DNA of 64,000 nucleotides from G965216695 sp965216695 (GTDB lineage: Bacteria > Pseudomonadota > Gammaproteobacteria > Pseudomonadales > Azotimanducaceae): NCBI GenBank assembly GCA_965216695.1, contig OZ244212.1, positions 3,534,001 to 3,598,000 on the forward strand. The letters are read 5' to 3'. The notes beneath the pieces are model-generated. The model was not told the DNA's origin. It ran no database searches and was given only the letters and a program-made list of their open reading frames with translations. The translations under genes and the position numbers were made by a program. The stretch's first letter is position 1, and the number at the start of each line of letters is the position of its first letter. This document shows positions 33,295 to 42,672 of this stretch, piece after piece.

Positions 33295-34380
33295 ATGCTA
33301 GGCCCCGGGTATGCAAGCGGGAAGCATTTGAACGAAGAGCAGAACCGGGTCGTGGCGTTGACCACAGACCTGGCGTTGGAGCCGGACGACTCGCGTCGTC
33401 TCGCGGCGCTTTGTGGTCCGTTCGACCAGAATCTCAAGCACCTCGAAGATCGACTCGGGGTGCACATCCGCAACCGGGGTAATGCGTTTCGACTGAGCGG
33501 CCCGGAACATCGTGTGCAGATGGCAGCGGCCATTCTTTCCCAACTTTACCGCGAGACGGCATCGGGCGAGTCGATCGACCCGGAGACGGTACACCTGTTT
33601 CTGCAGGAATCCGGTGCGCAAGCGCTGCTGGACAATGCGGCCGAACCCGATGGGGCCGCAGCCGACGACGGCGGGGCCGCGATACGCACGATGCGCAAGA
33701 GCGTGCGCGCGCGTGGCGGCAACCAGACCGACTACGTGTCTGCGATACGGCGCTGCGACATCAACTTTGGTGTCGGTCCGGCGGGCACCGGAAAAACCTA
33801 CCTGGCGGTGGCGCTGGCCGTGGAGGCGCTGGATCAGCGCAAAGTGAATCGCATCATTCTCGTGCGCCCGGCTGTGGAAGCAGGCGAGAAACTCGGTTTT
33901 CTGCCCGGCGACCTGGCGCAGAAGATCGACCCTTACCTGCGCCCGCTCTACGATGCGCTGTACGAGATGATGGGCGTAGAACGGGTAAACAAGTACGCGG
34001 AACGAAACATCATAGAGGTGGCACCGCTCGCTTACATGCGCGGGCGCACGCTCAACAACGCGTTCATCATTCTCGATGAGAGCCAGAACACCACGCGCGA
34101 ACAGATGAAGATGTTCCTCACGCGCATCGGCTTCGGATCCACCGCGGTGATCACAGGAGACATCACTCAGATCGATCTACCGCGAGGGCAGCAGTCGGGG
34201 CTCGTGCATGCGCTCGACGTGCTTGCCGGCATCAAAGGGATCAGCTTCGTACGGTTCGACTCGCGCGACGTGGTACGCCATCCGCTCGTGAAAAAGATCG
34301 TTGACGCCTACGAGGCACATCCAAACGAATCGACGCCATCGCTGGAGCAGAATGCGGCAGACGGCGACGCACCGTCGTGA
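33295..34380 (+). CDS. ybeZ: PhoH-family ATPase (YbeZ)
   Basis: 361 residues if ATG 33295 is used; TTG 33328 (LNEEQNRVV) is the other reasonable start. Single P-loop ATPase with Walker A GPAGTGKTYLAVALA, EKLGFLPGDLAQKIDPYLRPLYDAL, and Walker B AFIILDESQNTT, then VITGDITQIDLP. YbeZ works with the RNase YbeY in ribosome/rRNA quality control. The stop is overlapped by the GTG of ybeY (GTGA), supporting coupled expression. The N-terminal KH-like segment (GVHIRNRGNAFRLSGPE) is present. Confidence 0.94.
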   Translation: MLGPGYASGKHLNEEQNRVVALTTDLALEPDDSRRLAALCGPFDQNLKHLEDRLGVHIRNRGNAFRLSGPEHRVQMAAAILSQLYRETASGESIDPETVHLFLQESGAQALLDNAAEPDGAAADDGGAAIRTMRKSVRARGGNQTDYVSAIRRCDINFGVGPAGTGKTYLAVALAVEALDQRKVNRIILVRPAVEAGEKLGFLPGDLAQKIDPYLRPLYDALYEMMGVERVNKYAERNIIEVAPLAYMRGRTLNNAFIILDESQNTTREQMKMFLTRIGFGSTAVITGDITQIDLPRGQQSGLVHALDVLAGIKGISFVRFDSRDVVRHPLVKKIVDAYEAHPNESTPSLEQNAADGDAPS

Positions 34381-34829
34381 CGGTGTCGGTGCAGATTGCA
34401 ACCGCGGTGGACGGCCTTCCGGATGTGCAGTCCATCGAACGCTGGGCGCGCGCGGCGTTGGCCGGTGCGGAGCGCGCCGTGTGTTTACGCATTGTCGATG
34501 AGTCCGAAGCGCGGGAGCTCAATCTTACCTATCGGAATCTGAGCTATGCGCCTAACGTGTTGAGTTTTCCGTTCAGCGCAGACGACGGTTCGTGGCCGGA
34601 CGGCATGACGCCGATGCTGGGCGACGTGGTGATCTGTGCGCCGGTCGTTGCGTCGCAGGCCAATGACCAGGGAAAAACGCTGCGGGCGCACATGGCCCAC
34701 ATGGTGGTGCACGGTATTCTGCACCTTTGCGGTTTCGATCATCAGAATGACGAAGACGCCATGCGAATGGAGCGCAGGGAGGCGGAAGTACTGGCTTCGT
34801 TCGACGTAGAGGATCCGTATCTGATATGA
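34377..34829 (+). CDS. ybeY: Endoribonuclease YbeY (16S rRNA maturation factor)
   Basis: 150 residues. The zinc-binding H-x3-H-x5-H signature is clear in HMVVHGILHLCGFDH, and the preceding YAPNVLSFPF and LGDVVICAPVV segments are family-typical. YbeY is needed for 3'-end maturation of 16S rRNA and for late-stage 70S quality control. Starts with GTG overlapping the ybeZ stop; its own stop is overlapped by the corC ATG. No unusual features. Confidence 0.95.
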   Translation: MTVSVQIATAVDGLPDVQSIERWARAALAGAERAVCLRIVDESEARELNLTYRNLSYAPNVLSFPFSADDGSWPDGMTPMLGDVVICAPVVASQANDQGKTLRAHMAHMVVHGILHLCGFDHQNDEDAMRMERREAEVLASFDVEDPYLI

Positions 34830-35701
34830 GCGAAGACCACGCTGGTAACGACAAGGGTTTGCGGCGCACACTGATCGACTGGGTAACGGACCTGTTCAGC
34901 GACGAGCCAACCGACCGGGACGAACTGAAAACAGTCCTGCGCGACGCCGCGGAGCGCCGGCTGATGGACGATGAGGCGCTGAACATTATTTTCGGTGCGT
35001 TGCAGGTGTCGGACATGCATGCGCGGGACATCATGCTGCCGCGTCCTCAGCTGGTTGTTGTGCGTGCAGACGACGACCTGCCGCAGATACTCGAAACCGT
35101 AATCAGTTCCAAGCACTCGCGGTTTCCGGTGATCGGCGAAGACCTCGATGATGTAAAGGGTATTCTGCATGCGAAGGATCTGCTGCCGTTACTGCTGGAC
35201 GGCGATCAAAAGCAATTTGACATCAAAGACTGTATCCGCAGCGCCACCGTAATCCCGGAGAGTAAGCGGCTCAACGTGCTGTTGCAGGAGTTTCGTGCCA
35301 CGCGCAACCACATGGCGGTGGTCGTGGACGAGTACGGACACATCTCCGGTGCAGTAACGATCGAGGACGTGTTGGAACAGATCGTTGGTGAGATCGAGGA
35401 TGAGCACGACGTACATGATGACGCGAGTGTGAAACGCCTGAACGCCACGACGTTCAACGTGAAAGCGAACACCGCGATCGAGGACTTCAACGAGTACTTC
35501 GAGCAGGAATTTACCGCAGGTGAGTTCGATACGATCGGCGGCCTGGTGCTGCAGGCCTTCGGCCACATGCCTGAACGTGGCGAGCGGGTGGAATTGGGTG
35601 ACATGGACATCGAAGTGCTGAATGCCGATTCGCGGCGCCTGCGTTTGCTTCAGGTAAAAACCGCTAAACCATTGAGCCCGGCATCCAGCGCGGCTCAATG
35701 A
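34826..35701 (+). CDS. corC: CorC/YbeX-like CBS-domain protein
   Basis: 291 residues: an acidic N-terminus, two CBS domains (about 65-190, opening with ARDIMLPRPQLVVV and containing HSRFPVIGEDLDDVKGILHAKDLL), then a CorC_HlyC C-terminal domain with DTIGGLVLQAFGHMPERGE. EYGHISGAVTIEDVLEQIVGEIEDEHD links the parts. Linked in E. coli to magnesium/cobalt resistance and to ribosome metabolism. It lacks the membrane DUF21 domain of larger homologues, as usual for YbeX. ATGA overlap with ybeY and a five-base gap to lnt. Confidence 0.94.
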   Translation: MSEDHAGNDKGLRRTLIDWVTDLFSDEPTDRDELKTVLRDAAERRLMDDEALNIIFGALQVSDMHARDIMLPRPQLVVVRADDDLPQILETVISSKHSRFPVIGEDLDDVKGILHAKDLLPLLLDGDQKQFDIKDCIRSATVIPESKRLNVLLQEFRATRNHMAVVVDEYGHISGAVTIEDVLEQIVGEIEDEHDVHDDASVKRLNATTFNVKANTAIEDFNEYFEQEFTAGEFDTIGGLVLQAFGHMPERGERVELGDMDIEVLNADSRRLRLLQVKTAKPLSPASSAAQ

Positions 35702-35705
35702 TTCG

Positions 35706-37274
35706 TTGAGCGCCGCCTCCCCGAGCCGGCCACGGCTCGCCCGGTTCCAGGTAGCGTTCGCCGTCGGGTTGGGCGCGCTGCTGCCGTTGGGGTTCGCACC
35801 GTTCGGATTCTGGCCCGCCGCTTTGCTTTCGATAGCGGGCATTTACTGGTTATTGCAACGGGTCCCATCGCGCGGATGGCTGCTCGGTTGGGCGTACGGC
35901 GTCGGCAAGTACGGCGTGGGCGCGTCGTGGATCTACGTCAGCATTCACGAATTCGGCAACGCTGCGCCGCCGCTGGCGGGCGCGCTGGTTGCGTTGTTCG
36001 TTACGGGCATGGCGTTGTTTCCTGCGCTGCAGATGGCGGTATGGATGCGGCTCAGAACACCGCGTCGGCTGCAGAACGTTGTAACGTTCGCGCTGGTGTG
36101 GGTGCTGGTGGAATGGATTCTCACGTGGTTCCTGTCCGGGTTTCCGTGGCTGTTCGTGGGTTACGCAATGATCGACACGTCGCTTGCCGGTTGGGCACCG
36201 GTGGGCGGTGTACTGCTCGTGTCGTGGGGTGCGGTGGTGTCCGCAGTAGCGGCGTTGCACGGGTTCGGTGGCGGCAATGGCGGCACCACCGGTAACGGCC
36301 GCGAACGTGGGGAACGTGGTGCCTGGCCTAGGCGCCTGCAGCCGGGCTTCCTTACATTGGCGGTCGCGCCCTGGCTTGGGGGGGCGCTCCTGGCGTTCAT
36401 GTCCTGGACCCGCGCCGGGGAGACGCTCGATGTCGCCCTGGTGCAGGGCAACATCGATCAGGCCGTCAAGTGGCAACCGGAGAACCGCAATCGGATCATC
36501 CGACACTACGAACAGCTGAGTGCGCCCGCGTGGGCCGACGCGACCTTGGTTGTGTGGCCGGAAGCCGCCATCACGAAGTTCCGACACGATGCTGCGGAAG
36601 ACCTTGCCCGCCTCGCGTCGAGGGCGCGCACCGAAGGCGACGCCACGCTCGTTCTCGGTATTCCCGATGTGCACGTTACGCCGGAACAGACGTCGTTTCG
36701 TAACGCAGCACTCGCCGTTGGCGCCGGGTCGGGCTTGTACCACAAGCGGCGGCTCGTGCCCTTCGGCGAATACGTACCGCTCGAATCGCTGCTACGCGGC
36801 GCGATCGATTTCTTCAACCTGCCGATGTCACACGCCACCCCCGGCCCCGACGCGCAACCGCCGTTGGACATCGGTGTGGGCTACGCATCGCTCGCCATCT
36901 GCTATGAAATCGCATACGGCGAGCCGGTACGTCGCGACACGCGTGGTGCGGACGTGATCATTACGCTCTCCAACGACACTTGGTTCGGGCGCAGTATCGG
37001 CCCGCATCAGCACCTCGAAATCGCGCGGATGCGTGCACTGGAGAACGGGCGGACGGTGTTGCGGGCCACCAACAGCGGCATTACGGCCGTGATCGACGCG
37101 GCAGGCAGGCTGCAGGCGGTGGCGCCGCAGTTCGAACCCGCGGTGCTCGAAGCGCGCGCGGATCTGCATCGAGGCAGCACGCCGTACGCGCGGTTCGGCT
37201 ACCTGCCATTGGTCGTTCTGCAATCTGTGCTGCTGGTTGCGGTGTTACTCACGCGCTGCTCCGCGTCACGCTGA
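35706..37274 (+). CDS. lnt: Apolipoprotein N-acyltransferase
   Basis: 522 residues with about six N-terminal membrane helices and a nitrilase-like periplasmic domain, then a last helix. The catalytic triad is visible: Glu in VVWPEAAITKF, Lys in YHKRRLVPFGEYVPLE and Cys in LAICYEIAYGE. It adds the third acyl chain to lipoproteins, which the window itself encodes (export lipoprotein, LptE, beta-helix protein). The start is TTG 35706; no in-frame ATG fits better. A Gly/Asn-rich insert near residues 180-200 lies between the membrane and catalytic parts. Confidence 0.95.
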   Translation: MSAASPSRPRLARFQVAFAVGLGALLPLGFAPFGFWPAALLSIAGIYWLLQRVPSRGWLLGWAYGVGKYGVGASWIYVSIHEFGNAAPPLAGALVALFVTGMALFPALQMAVWMRLRTPRRLQNVVTFALVWVLVEWILTWFLSGFPWLFVGYAMIDTSLAGWAPVGGVLLVSWGAVVSAVAALHGFGGGNGGTTGNGRERGERGAWPRRLQPGFLTLAVAPWLGGALLAFMSWTRAGETLDVALVQGNIDQAVKWQPENRNRIIRHYEQLSAPAWADATLVVWPEAAITKFRHDAAEDLARLASRARTEGDATLVLGIPDVHVTPEQTSFRNAALAVGAGSGLYHKRRLVPFGEYVPLESLLRGAIDFFNLPMSHATPGPDAQPPLDIGVGYASLAICYEIAYGEPVRRDTRGADVIITLSNDTWFGRSIGPHQHLEIARMRALENGRTVLRATNSGITAVIDAAGRLQAVAPQFEPAVLEARADLHRGSTPYARFGYLPLVVLQSVLLVAVLLTRCSASR

Positions 37275-37359
37275 CCGCCCGCAGCACCGCGCCGCCTATG
37301 CGGCCGGTCTGCGAATGCGGGGAGCGAATCCGGAGCTTGCTGGCGGTGGTGTGCAAACG

Positions 37360-37379
37360 GCGGAGTGTTTATGCTCCGC
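37360..37379. promoter_or_regulatory. Short inverted repeat in the leuS leader region
   Basis: GCGGAG (37360-37365) and CTCCGC (37374-37379) are exact reverse complements around an 8-base loop, 33 bases before the leuS start in the 138-bp lnt-leuS gap. There is no T-run after it. Could be a leader hairpin; function unknown. Confidence 0.3.
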
Positions 37380-37412
37380 GGTTTCCACTCGAGCGGTCTT
37401 TGCAGCATCGTC

Positions 37413-39866
37413 ATGGATACCTACGACCCGCATACTGTCGAACGCGACGTGCAGTCACAGTGGCGCGACGCGGATTGCTTCCGCGCGCCCAACAAGCCGG
37501 GTGACGACAAGTTCTATTGCCTGGCGATGTTCCCGTACCCCAGTGGCCAGCTGCACATGGGTCACGTCCGATGCTACACGTTGGCTGATGTCATCAACCG
37601 CTTCCGTCGACTGGAAGGTCACGTGGTGATGCAGCCGATGGGGTGGGATGCATTCGGCCTGCCGGCGGAGAATGCAGCGATCAAAAACGGCATTCCACCG
37701 GCGACGTGGACGCGGTCGAACATAGACAACATGAAAGGCCAGATGCTGCGCCTGGGGTTCGGCATGGACTGGAGCCGCGAGTTTGCGACCTGCGACCCCG
37801 ACTACTACCGGTGGGAGCAGTGGTTTTTCGTGAAGCTGTTCGAGAAGGGCCTGGTGTACCGCAAAAGCTCGGTCGTGAACTGGGATCCGGTCGATCAGAC
37901 CGTGCTTGCCAACGAGCAGGTGGTAGACGGCCGGGGCTGGCGCTCCGGTGCGCCGGTAGAGCGCCGTGAGTTGCCGCAGTGGTTCTTGAAGATCACCGAC
38001 TACGCGCCGGAACTGCTGGACGCGCTGGATGCTCTGCCGGGTTGGCCGGAGTCGGTGAAGAGTATGCAACGCAACTGGATCGGCCGATCCGAAGGCGTGG
38101 AGATCGACTTCGACATTGAAGGTACCGATGCGGTGTCGTCGATCACCGTATTCACCACGCGGCCGGATACGTTGCTTGGGGCAACCTACGTCGCCGTGGC
38201 CGCCGAACACCCGTTGGCAGCCGCGGCAGCAGATCAGGACCCGGCGGTTGCCGAATTCGTCGAGAGCTGTCGACAGGTGAAATCCGCGGAAGCGGAGCTC
38301 GCAACGATGGAGAAGAAAGGGATTGCCACACGGTGCACCGCCGTGCATCCGCTCACGGGCGAGTCGTTGCCGGTGTGGATCGCCAACTTCGTGTTGATGG
38401 AGTACGGCTCCGGGGCGGTAATGAGCGTGCCCGCGCATGACGAGCGCGACTGGGAGTTTGCGCAAACCTATGGGTTGCCGATCGTGCAGGTGATCGAACC
38501 CGTCAATGACGACACCGCCGATATTTCGGCTGCTGCGTACATCCCTTACGGCCGACTCGTTAACTCCGGGGAATACGACGGGTTGACGTCGGAACAGGCG
38601 TTCGAGCGGATCGCAGCGGCGCTAGAATCCCGCAGTCGCGGCCGCCGCCGGGTCAACTACCGACTGCGCGACTGGGGTGTGTCCCGGCAGCGTTACTGGG
38701 GTTGTCCCATTCCGATGATTCACTGTGACGCCTGCGGTGTCGTTCCGGTTCCTGAGCAGGATCTGCCGGTGCTGTTGCCCACCGACGTTCAGTTCGAGGG
38801 CGTGAGCTCACCGCTGACGCAGATGCAGGCGTTTCTCGACGTTGCCTGTCCGCAGTGCGGTGGTCCGGCACAACGGGAAACGGACACCTTCGACACCTTT
38901 ATGGAATCATCCTGGTACTACGCACGTTTTGCGAGTCCGGATGCCAACAAGCCGATGCTGGACGAGCGGGCGGATCTCTGGACGCCCGTAGACCACTACG
39001 TGGGCGGTATCGAACACGCCATCCTGCACCTGCTGTATGCGCGCTTCTTCCACAAGCTGATGCGTGATCATGGCTTGGTGTCCAGCGACGAACCGTTCAC
39101 CAATCTGCTGATGTTGGGTATGGTGCTGAAGGACGGGCGCAAGATGTCCAAGTCGGCCGGCGACGCGGGCAACCCCCAGAAGCTGATAGACAAGTATGGC
39201 GCCGACGCGGTTCGCACCGCGATGATGTTCGCTGCGCCTCCGGAGCAGTCGTTCGAATGGAGCGAGGCCGGTGTGGAAGGGCAGGCCCGTTTCCTCCGGC
39301 GCCTGTGGGCGGTGGTGATGGAACACGCGCCGCTTTCGTGGGTGCACCCCGGGGACGTCGATTTGTCAGACGCTGCGGTCGAGTTGCGCCGAAAAACCCA
39401 TCAGACGCTTAAGCGTGCGCACGACGACTACGGGCGCCGCCTGCAGTTCAATACGGTTGTCTCGGCGGTGCACGAACTCGTGAATCAGATTCGCGACGTT
39501 ACGGTCGCGAGCGACGGTGACAAAGCTGCGGTGGCTGAGGCGTTGCGCTCGGTGCTGGTCGTGCTGTCGCCGATCGCGCCGCACATTACGCAGGCACTGT
39601 GGACTCAGTGCGGAGAGCCGGGTCTGCTCGTTCAAAGTGCCTGGCCCGCGGTCGACGAGGAGGCGCTGGTCGAGGAACAGGTGCAGATTGTGGTGCAGGT
39701 CAACGGCAAGGTGCGCGGCAAAGTGGACGTGGCCGCAGATGCTCCGGAAGCGGCCGTGGTGGCGGCCGCGAAAGAGAACGAAAACGTTGTCCGCCACCTC
39801 GACGGCAAATCCCCACGGAAAGTGATTTTCGTTCCGGGCCGGCTCGTCAATCTGGTCGTGGGCTGA
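37413..39866 (+). CDS. leuS: Leucyl-tRNA synthetase
   Basis: 817 residues from ATG 37413; the frame is open 16 codons upstream, but MDTYDPHTVERDVQSQW is the normal start. Class I signatures: HIGH-type PSGQLHMGHVR near residue 50 and KMSKS in DGRKMSKSAGD. The CP1 editing domain is present (TTRPDTLLGATYVAVAAEHP, MSVPAHDERD). Anticodon-binding domain and C-terminal VQVNGKVRGK follow. Slightly shorter than E. coli LeuS (860). It is followed by lptE and holA, as in most Gammaproteobacteria. Confidence 0.97.
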   Translation: MDTYDPHTVERDVQSQWRDADCFRAPNKPGDDKFYCLAMFPYPSGQLHMGHVRCYTLADVINRFRRLEGHVVMQPMGWDAFGLPAENAAIKNGIPPATWTRSNIDNMKGQMLRLGFGMDWSREFATCDPDYYRWEQWFFVKLFEKGLVYRKSSVVNWDPVDQTVLANEQVVDGRGWRSGAPVERRELPQWFLKITDYAPELLDALDALPGWPESVKSMQRNWIGRSEGVEIDFDIEGTDAVSSITVFTTRPDTLLGATYVAVAAEHPLAAAAADQDPAVAEFVESCRQVKSAEAELATMEKKGIATRCTAVHPLTGESLPVWIANFVLMEYGSGAVMSVPAHDERDWEFAQTYGLPIVQVIEPVNDDTADISAAAYIPYGRLVNSGEYDGLTSEQAFERIAAALESRSRGRRRVNYRLRDWGVSRQRYWGCPIPMIHCDACGVVPVPEQDLPVLLPTDVQFEGVSSPLTQMQAFLDVACPQCGGPAQRETDTFDTFMESSWYYARFASPDANKPMLDERADLWTPVDHYVGGIEHAILHLLYARFFHKLMRDHGLVSSDEPFTNLLMLGMVLKDGRKMSKSAGDAGNPQKLIDKYGADAVRTAMMFAAPPEQSFEWSEAGVEGQARFLRRLWAVVMEHAPLSWVHPGDVDLSDAAVELRRKTHQTLKRAHDDYGRRLQFNTVVSAVHELVNQIRDVTVASDGDKAAVAEALRSVLVVLSPIAPHITQALWTQCGEPGLLVQSAWPAVDEEALVEEQVQIVVQVNGKVRGKVDVAADAPEAAVVAAAKENENVVRHLDGKSPRKVIFVPGRLVNLVVG

Positions 39867-39868
39867 GC

Positions 39869-40378
39869 ATGCGCGCACGCTGCCAGGCGCTGCGCTACCC
39901 GTTACTGGCGCTCCTGCTCGCTACGCTCGGCGCCTGCGGTTTTCAACTTCGCGGCACGGGCCAGGCACGCGTGGACGTCGAGTCGGCGCATGTCGACGCC
40001 GCGCGCGGTGTTCGCCTGGCGCGCACTGTGGAAGACAGTCTGCGCAGTGCAGGCGTGGAGCTGGCAGCCGAACCCGACGCTGCGGCGTACGTGTTGCGGC
40101 TCACCGATGAGCAGCGTAACCGGCGGGCAGCGTCCGTGACCGGGCAGGCGCGGGTGGCGGAATACGAAATGAGTATCGGCGTCCGCCTCGCGATCCATCG
40201 TGGCCAGGAGACGGTGCTTCCGGCGACGTCACTGCTCGTGGAACGTGTGTATCGGATCGACCGCGAAAACCTCACCGGTTCCAGCGAGGAGCAGGCGCTT
40301 CTTGTTGAAGAAATGGAGCGCGACCTGGCACAGCAGGTGCTGCGTGCGTTGACGGCGGCGGCGCGTGGCGGAGGTTAG
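39869..40378 (+). CDS. lptE: LPS-assembly lipoprotein LptE
   Basis: 169 residues. Signal LLALLLATLGAC with lipidated Cys, immediately followed by GFQLRGTG, the usual N-terminus of LptE (GFxLRG). The rest is the low-identity alpha/beta plug domain with TDEQRNRRAASVTGQARVAEYEM, which aligns by pattern with the conserved central strands. LptE plugs the LptD barrel and delivers LPS to the outer leaflet. It starts two bases after leuS and overlaps holA by 14 bases, a strongly conserved order. Confidence 0.93.
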   Translation: MRARCQALRYPLLALLLATLGACGFQLRGTGQARVDVESAHVDAARGVRLARTVEDSLRSAGVELAAEPDAAAYVLRLTDEQRNRRAASVTGQARVAEYEMSIGVRLAIHRGQETVLPATSLLVERVYRIDRENLTGSSEEQALLVEEMERDLAQQVLRALTAAARGGG

Positions 40379-41357
40379 ATTCGACAGCTTGCGGGCGCGA
40401 TTGGAACGCGGGCTCGCGCCGTTGTACCTGGTGGCCGGGGACGAGCCGTTGCTGGTGCAGGAAGCGTGTGAGGCGATTCGCGAAACGGCGCGCGCGCACG
40501 GTTACACGGAGCGATCGGTGCATTTCGTGGAGCCCGGTTATCGCTGGGACGCACTGCACCACGACACCTCCAGCATGTCTCTGTTCGCCGAACGCCGTCT
40601 GATTGAAGTCCGGATGTCTAACAATCGGTTTCAGGGCGACGGCGCGGAAACGCTGAAAGCGATAGCGGCCGCGCCGCCGGAGGACGTGTGCGTGCTTGTA
40701 CGATGTGCCCGCCTGGACGCCAGACAGAAGAAATCCGCCTGGTATCGAGCGCTCGTCGGCGCGGGCGATGTCGTGCACGTGTGGCCCGTCGGACCGCGCG
40801 ACATGCCACGGTGGCTCGACCAGCGTTTGCAAGCCGCCGGCCTGCGGCTTGCGCCCACGGCTACAGCGCACTTGATCGAGCGGGTCGAAGGCAATCTGCT
40901 CGCCGCGGTACAGGAAATCGAGAAGCTCCGTCTTGCGGATCTGCCGCAGCCGATCGATGCGGAGGCGCTGGATGCGAGCGTGCAGGACGCCGCGCACTTT
41001 GAAACCTTTCCAATGCTCGACGCGGTGTATGCCGGCGACGCTGCGCGGGCGTCGCGCATGCTCCGCGGCCTGCGCCAGGAAGGTGTCGCGCTATTTGCGA
41101 TCGCTGGCGCGTTGGTGAGCCAGCTCAGACGTGCCACGACCGGTGGCAGGGGCGGCCCCAGCCGTCTGGCGCAACGTATCGGCGCAGTCGGGCTCGCGCA
41201 CGCGATAGCGGAGTGTGCGCTGATCGATCAGCAGGGCAAGGGCCTGCTGGTCGGTGACGCGTGGGCGAGCCTCGAGAATCTTTTGATCCGGCTCGCAGGC
41301 AACCCGGCGGTACCCCTGCCGTCCGAACAGGAATCCTGGGTCAGGCGTCCGTTTTAG
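40365..41357 (+). CDS. holA: DNA polymerase III subunit delta
   Basis: 330 residues from GTG 40365. Delta opens the beta clamp within the clamp loader. N-terminal PLYLVAGDEPLLVQEACEAIR, then SLFAERRLIEVRM, which carries the clamp-binding MSLF-type sequence seen in E. coli HolA. The C-terminal collar domain contains HFETFPMLDAVYAGDAARASRML. Its last 17 bases overlap the end of the convergent RND adaptor gene, so the two transcripts meet tail to tail without room for a separate terminator. Confidence 0.93.
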   Translation: MAEVRFDSLRARLERGLAPLYLVAGDEPLLVQEACEAIRETARAHGYTERSVHFVEPGYRWDALHHDTSSMSLFAERRLIEVRMSNNRFQGDGAETLKAIAAAPPEDVCVLVRCARLDARQKKSAWYRALVGAGDVVHVWPVGPRDMPRWLDQRLQAAGLRLAPTATAHLIERVEGNLLAAVQEIEKLRLADLPQPIDAEALDASVQDAAHFETFPMLDAVYAGDAARASRMLRGLRQEGVALFAIAGALVSQLRRATTGGRGGPSRLAQRIGAVGLAHAIAECALIDQQGKGLLVGDAWASLENLLIRLAGNPAVPLPSEQESWVRRPF

Positions 41358-42672
41358 ACGGCTCGGGTGGTTCCGCCGCGGGGCCGCGTACGGTGGCGGG
41401 CAGCACGTCTACGAGCATGCCAGTCAACGCGTTAGGGAGCTGCGTCGATACGAGGCGCGCACCGGGCGCGATCTGTTGGGATCGTACGAGTACTTCGAAG
41501 TTGCCGTCATTACTGATCCGTTCCCCGACGCGCACGACCGTAACGCCGCGGATCCGGTCGTCCTCCACGAGGTAGAGCGTGTCGTCGTTGTACAGCGCGT
41601 GGATAGGGACAGCGACCACGTTACGCTGCAGCGGCAGACGCACACTGACATCCAGAACCTGCCCTACCGCAGGTGACGCTCCGCCGTCGTCAATCCAGAC
41701 GAAGAATGCATCCGGCACGCTCTGCCCGCTCTTCACCCGTTGGGCGAGCCGTTCCAGCCGGAATCGCCAGCCGTTCTCGGTAGTGGCGATTATTGGATCG
41801 GTGTCTTGACCGGACGCATCGTGCGCGAGTTGTCGCAGCAGCGTGGCGCGGTGGTTATCCGGTACCTGCACGCGCAGCTCGAAGGCGTCTGCATCGGCCA
41901 TGCTCACGAGGTCGCTTGCAATGCTCGTATGGTCGCCGACGCCAACCGACACGGTGAGCACCGGACCGGCAAAGGGTGCAGTGATCTGTGTTCGCGCGAG
42001 GTCCAGTTCGGCCAGTTCGAGCGCGGCGCGCGCGCCGGCTGCTTCCGCGCGCAGCGCGTCGATCCGGTGCGGTAGATTGCTGAGTGTTTGCTTGTACGCC
42101 GCAAAGGCCACGGATGCTTCGTCGGCTTGACGTCGCGCTTCGTCGTATACGGCGGAGCTGATCAGACGCTGAGCCATCAGCTCTTCGTGCCGTTCGAGCT
42201 TGGCGCGGGCAATGTCGTTGATCGAGCGATAGTGCGCAGCGTTGCTGCGCGCGGTCGTGAGTTCACTTTCGAGCTCCGCGCTGCGGGCGAGGAGCTGGTT
42301 CAGGGTGGCCTGGCGTTGCCGGACCAGCAGGCGGTATCGAGCGTCGTCGAGGCGGACCAGCGTGTCGCCGGCGTCGACCCATTCGCCTTCGCGGACCCGG
42401 ACCTCGGCAACCTGGGCGGAAAGATCGCTGCGCAAGCTGGCAACGTTGTGCGGCTCGATCCGGCCGAAGGCTTCGAATTGCGGGTGGGCGTCGTGCGGCT
42501 CGGCCACCAGAACACTCACGGCCCAGGCGCGTTCCGTGTGCGTGTCTGGTGTGCCTTCGGGTCCGGTAGCGAACAGCACGGCGCTCGCGAGCAACGTAGC
42601 GGCGCCGACGGCCACAACACCGAACCAGCGTTTGGATCGCAGATCTGTCCAATAGCCGGTGAGCGCAGTCAT
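41341..42672 (-). CDS. RND efflux periplasmic adaptor (membrane fusion protein)
   Basis: 443 residues from ATG 42672, which overlaps the stop of the pump gene by ATGA. N-terminal anchor WFGVVAVGAATLLASAVLFA; lipoyl halves in SAQVAEVRVREGEWVDAGDTLVRLD and ARTQITAPFAGPVLTVSVGVGDHT on either side of a long alpha-hairpin (about residues 120-200), then beta-barrel and membrane-proximal domains. Adaptor of a tripartite pump; no outer-membrane TolC-type gene is adjacent. ATG 42693 is the alternative start. Confidence 0.9.
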   Translation of the reverse strand: MTALTGYWTDLRSKRWFGVVAVGAATLLASAVLFATGPEGTPDTHTERAWAVSVLVAEPHDAHPQFEAFGRIEPHNVASLRSDLSAQVAEVRVREGEWVDAGDTLVRLDDARYRLLVRQRQATLNQLLARSAELESELTTARSNAAHYRSINDIARAKLERHEELMAQRLISSAVYDEARRQADEASVAFAAYKQTLSNLPHRIDALRAEAAGARAALELAELDLARTQITAPFAGPVLTVSVGVGDHTSIASDLVSMADADAFELRVQVPDNHRATLLRQLAHDASGQDTDPIIATTENGWRFRLERLAQRVKSGQSVPDAFFVWIDDGGASPAVGQVLDVSVRLPLQRNVVAVPIHALYNDDTLYLVEDDRIRGVTVVRVGERISNDGNFEVLVRSQQIAPGARLVSTQLPNALTGMLVDVLPATVRGPAAEPPEPSKTDA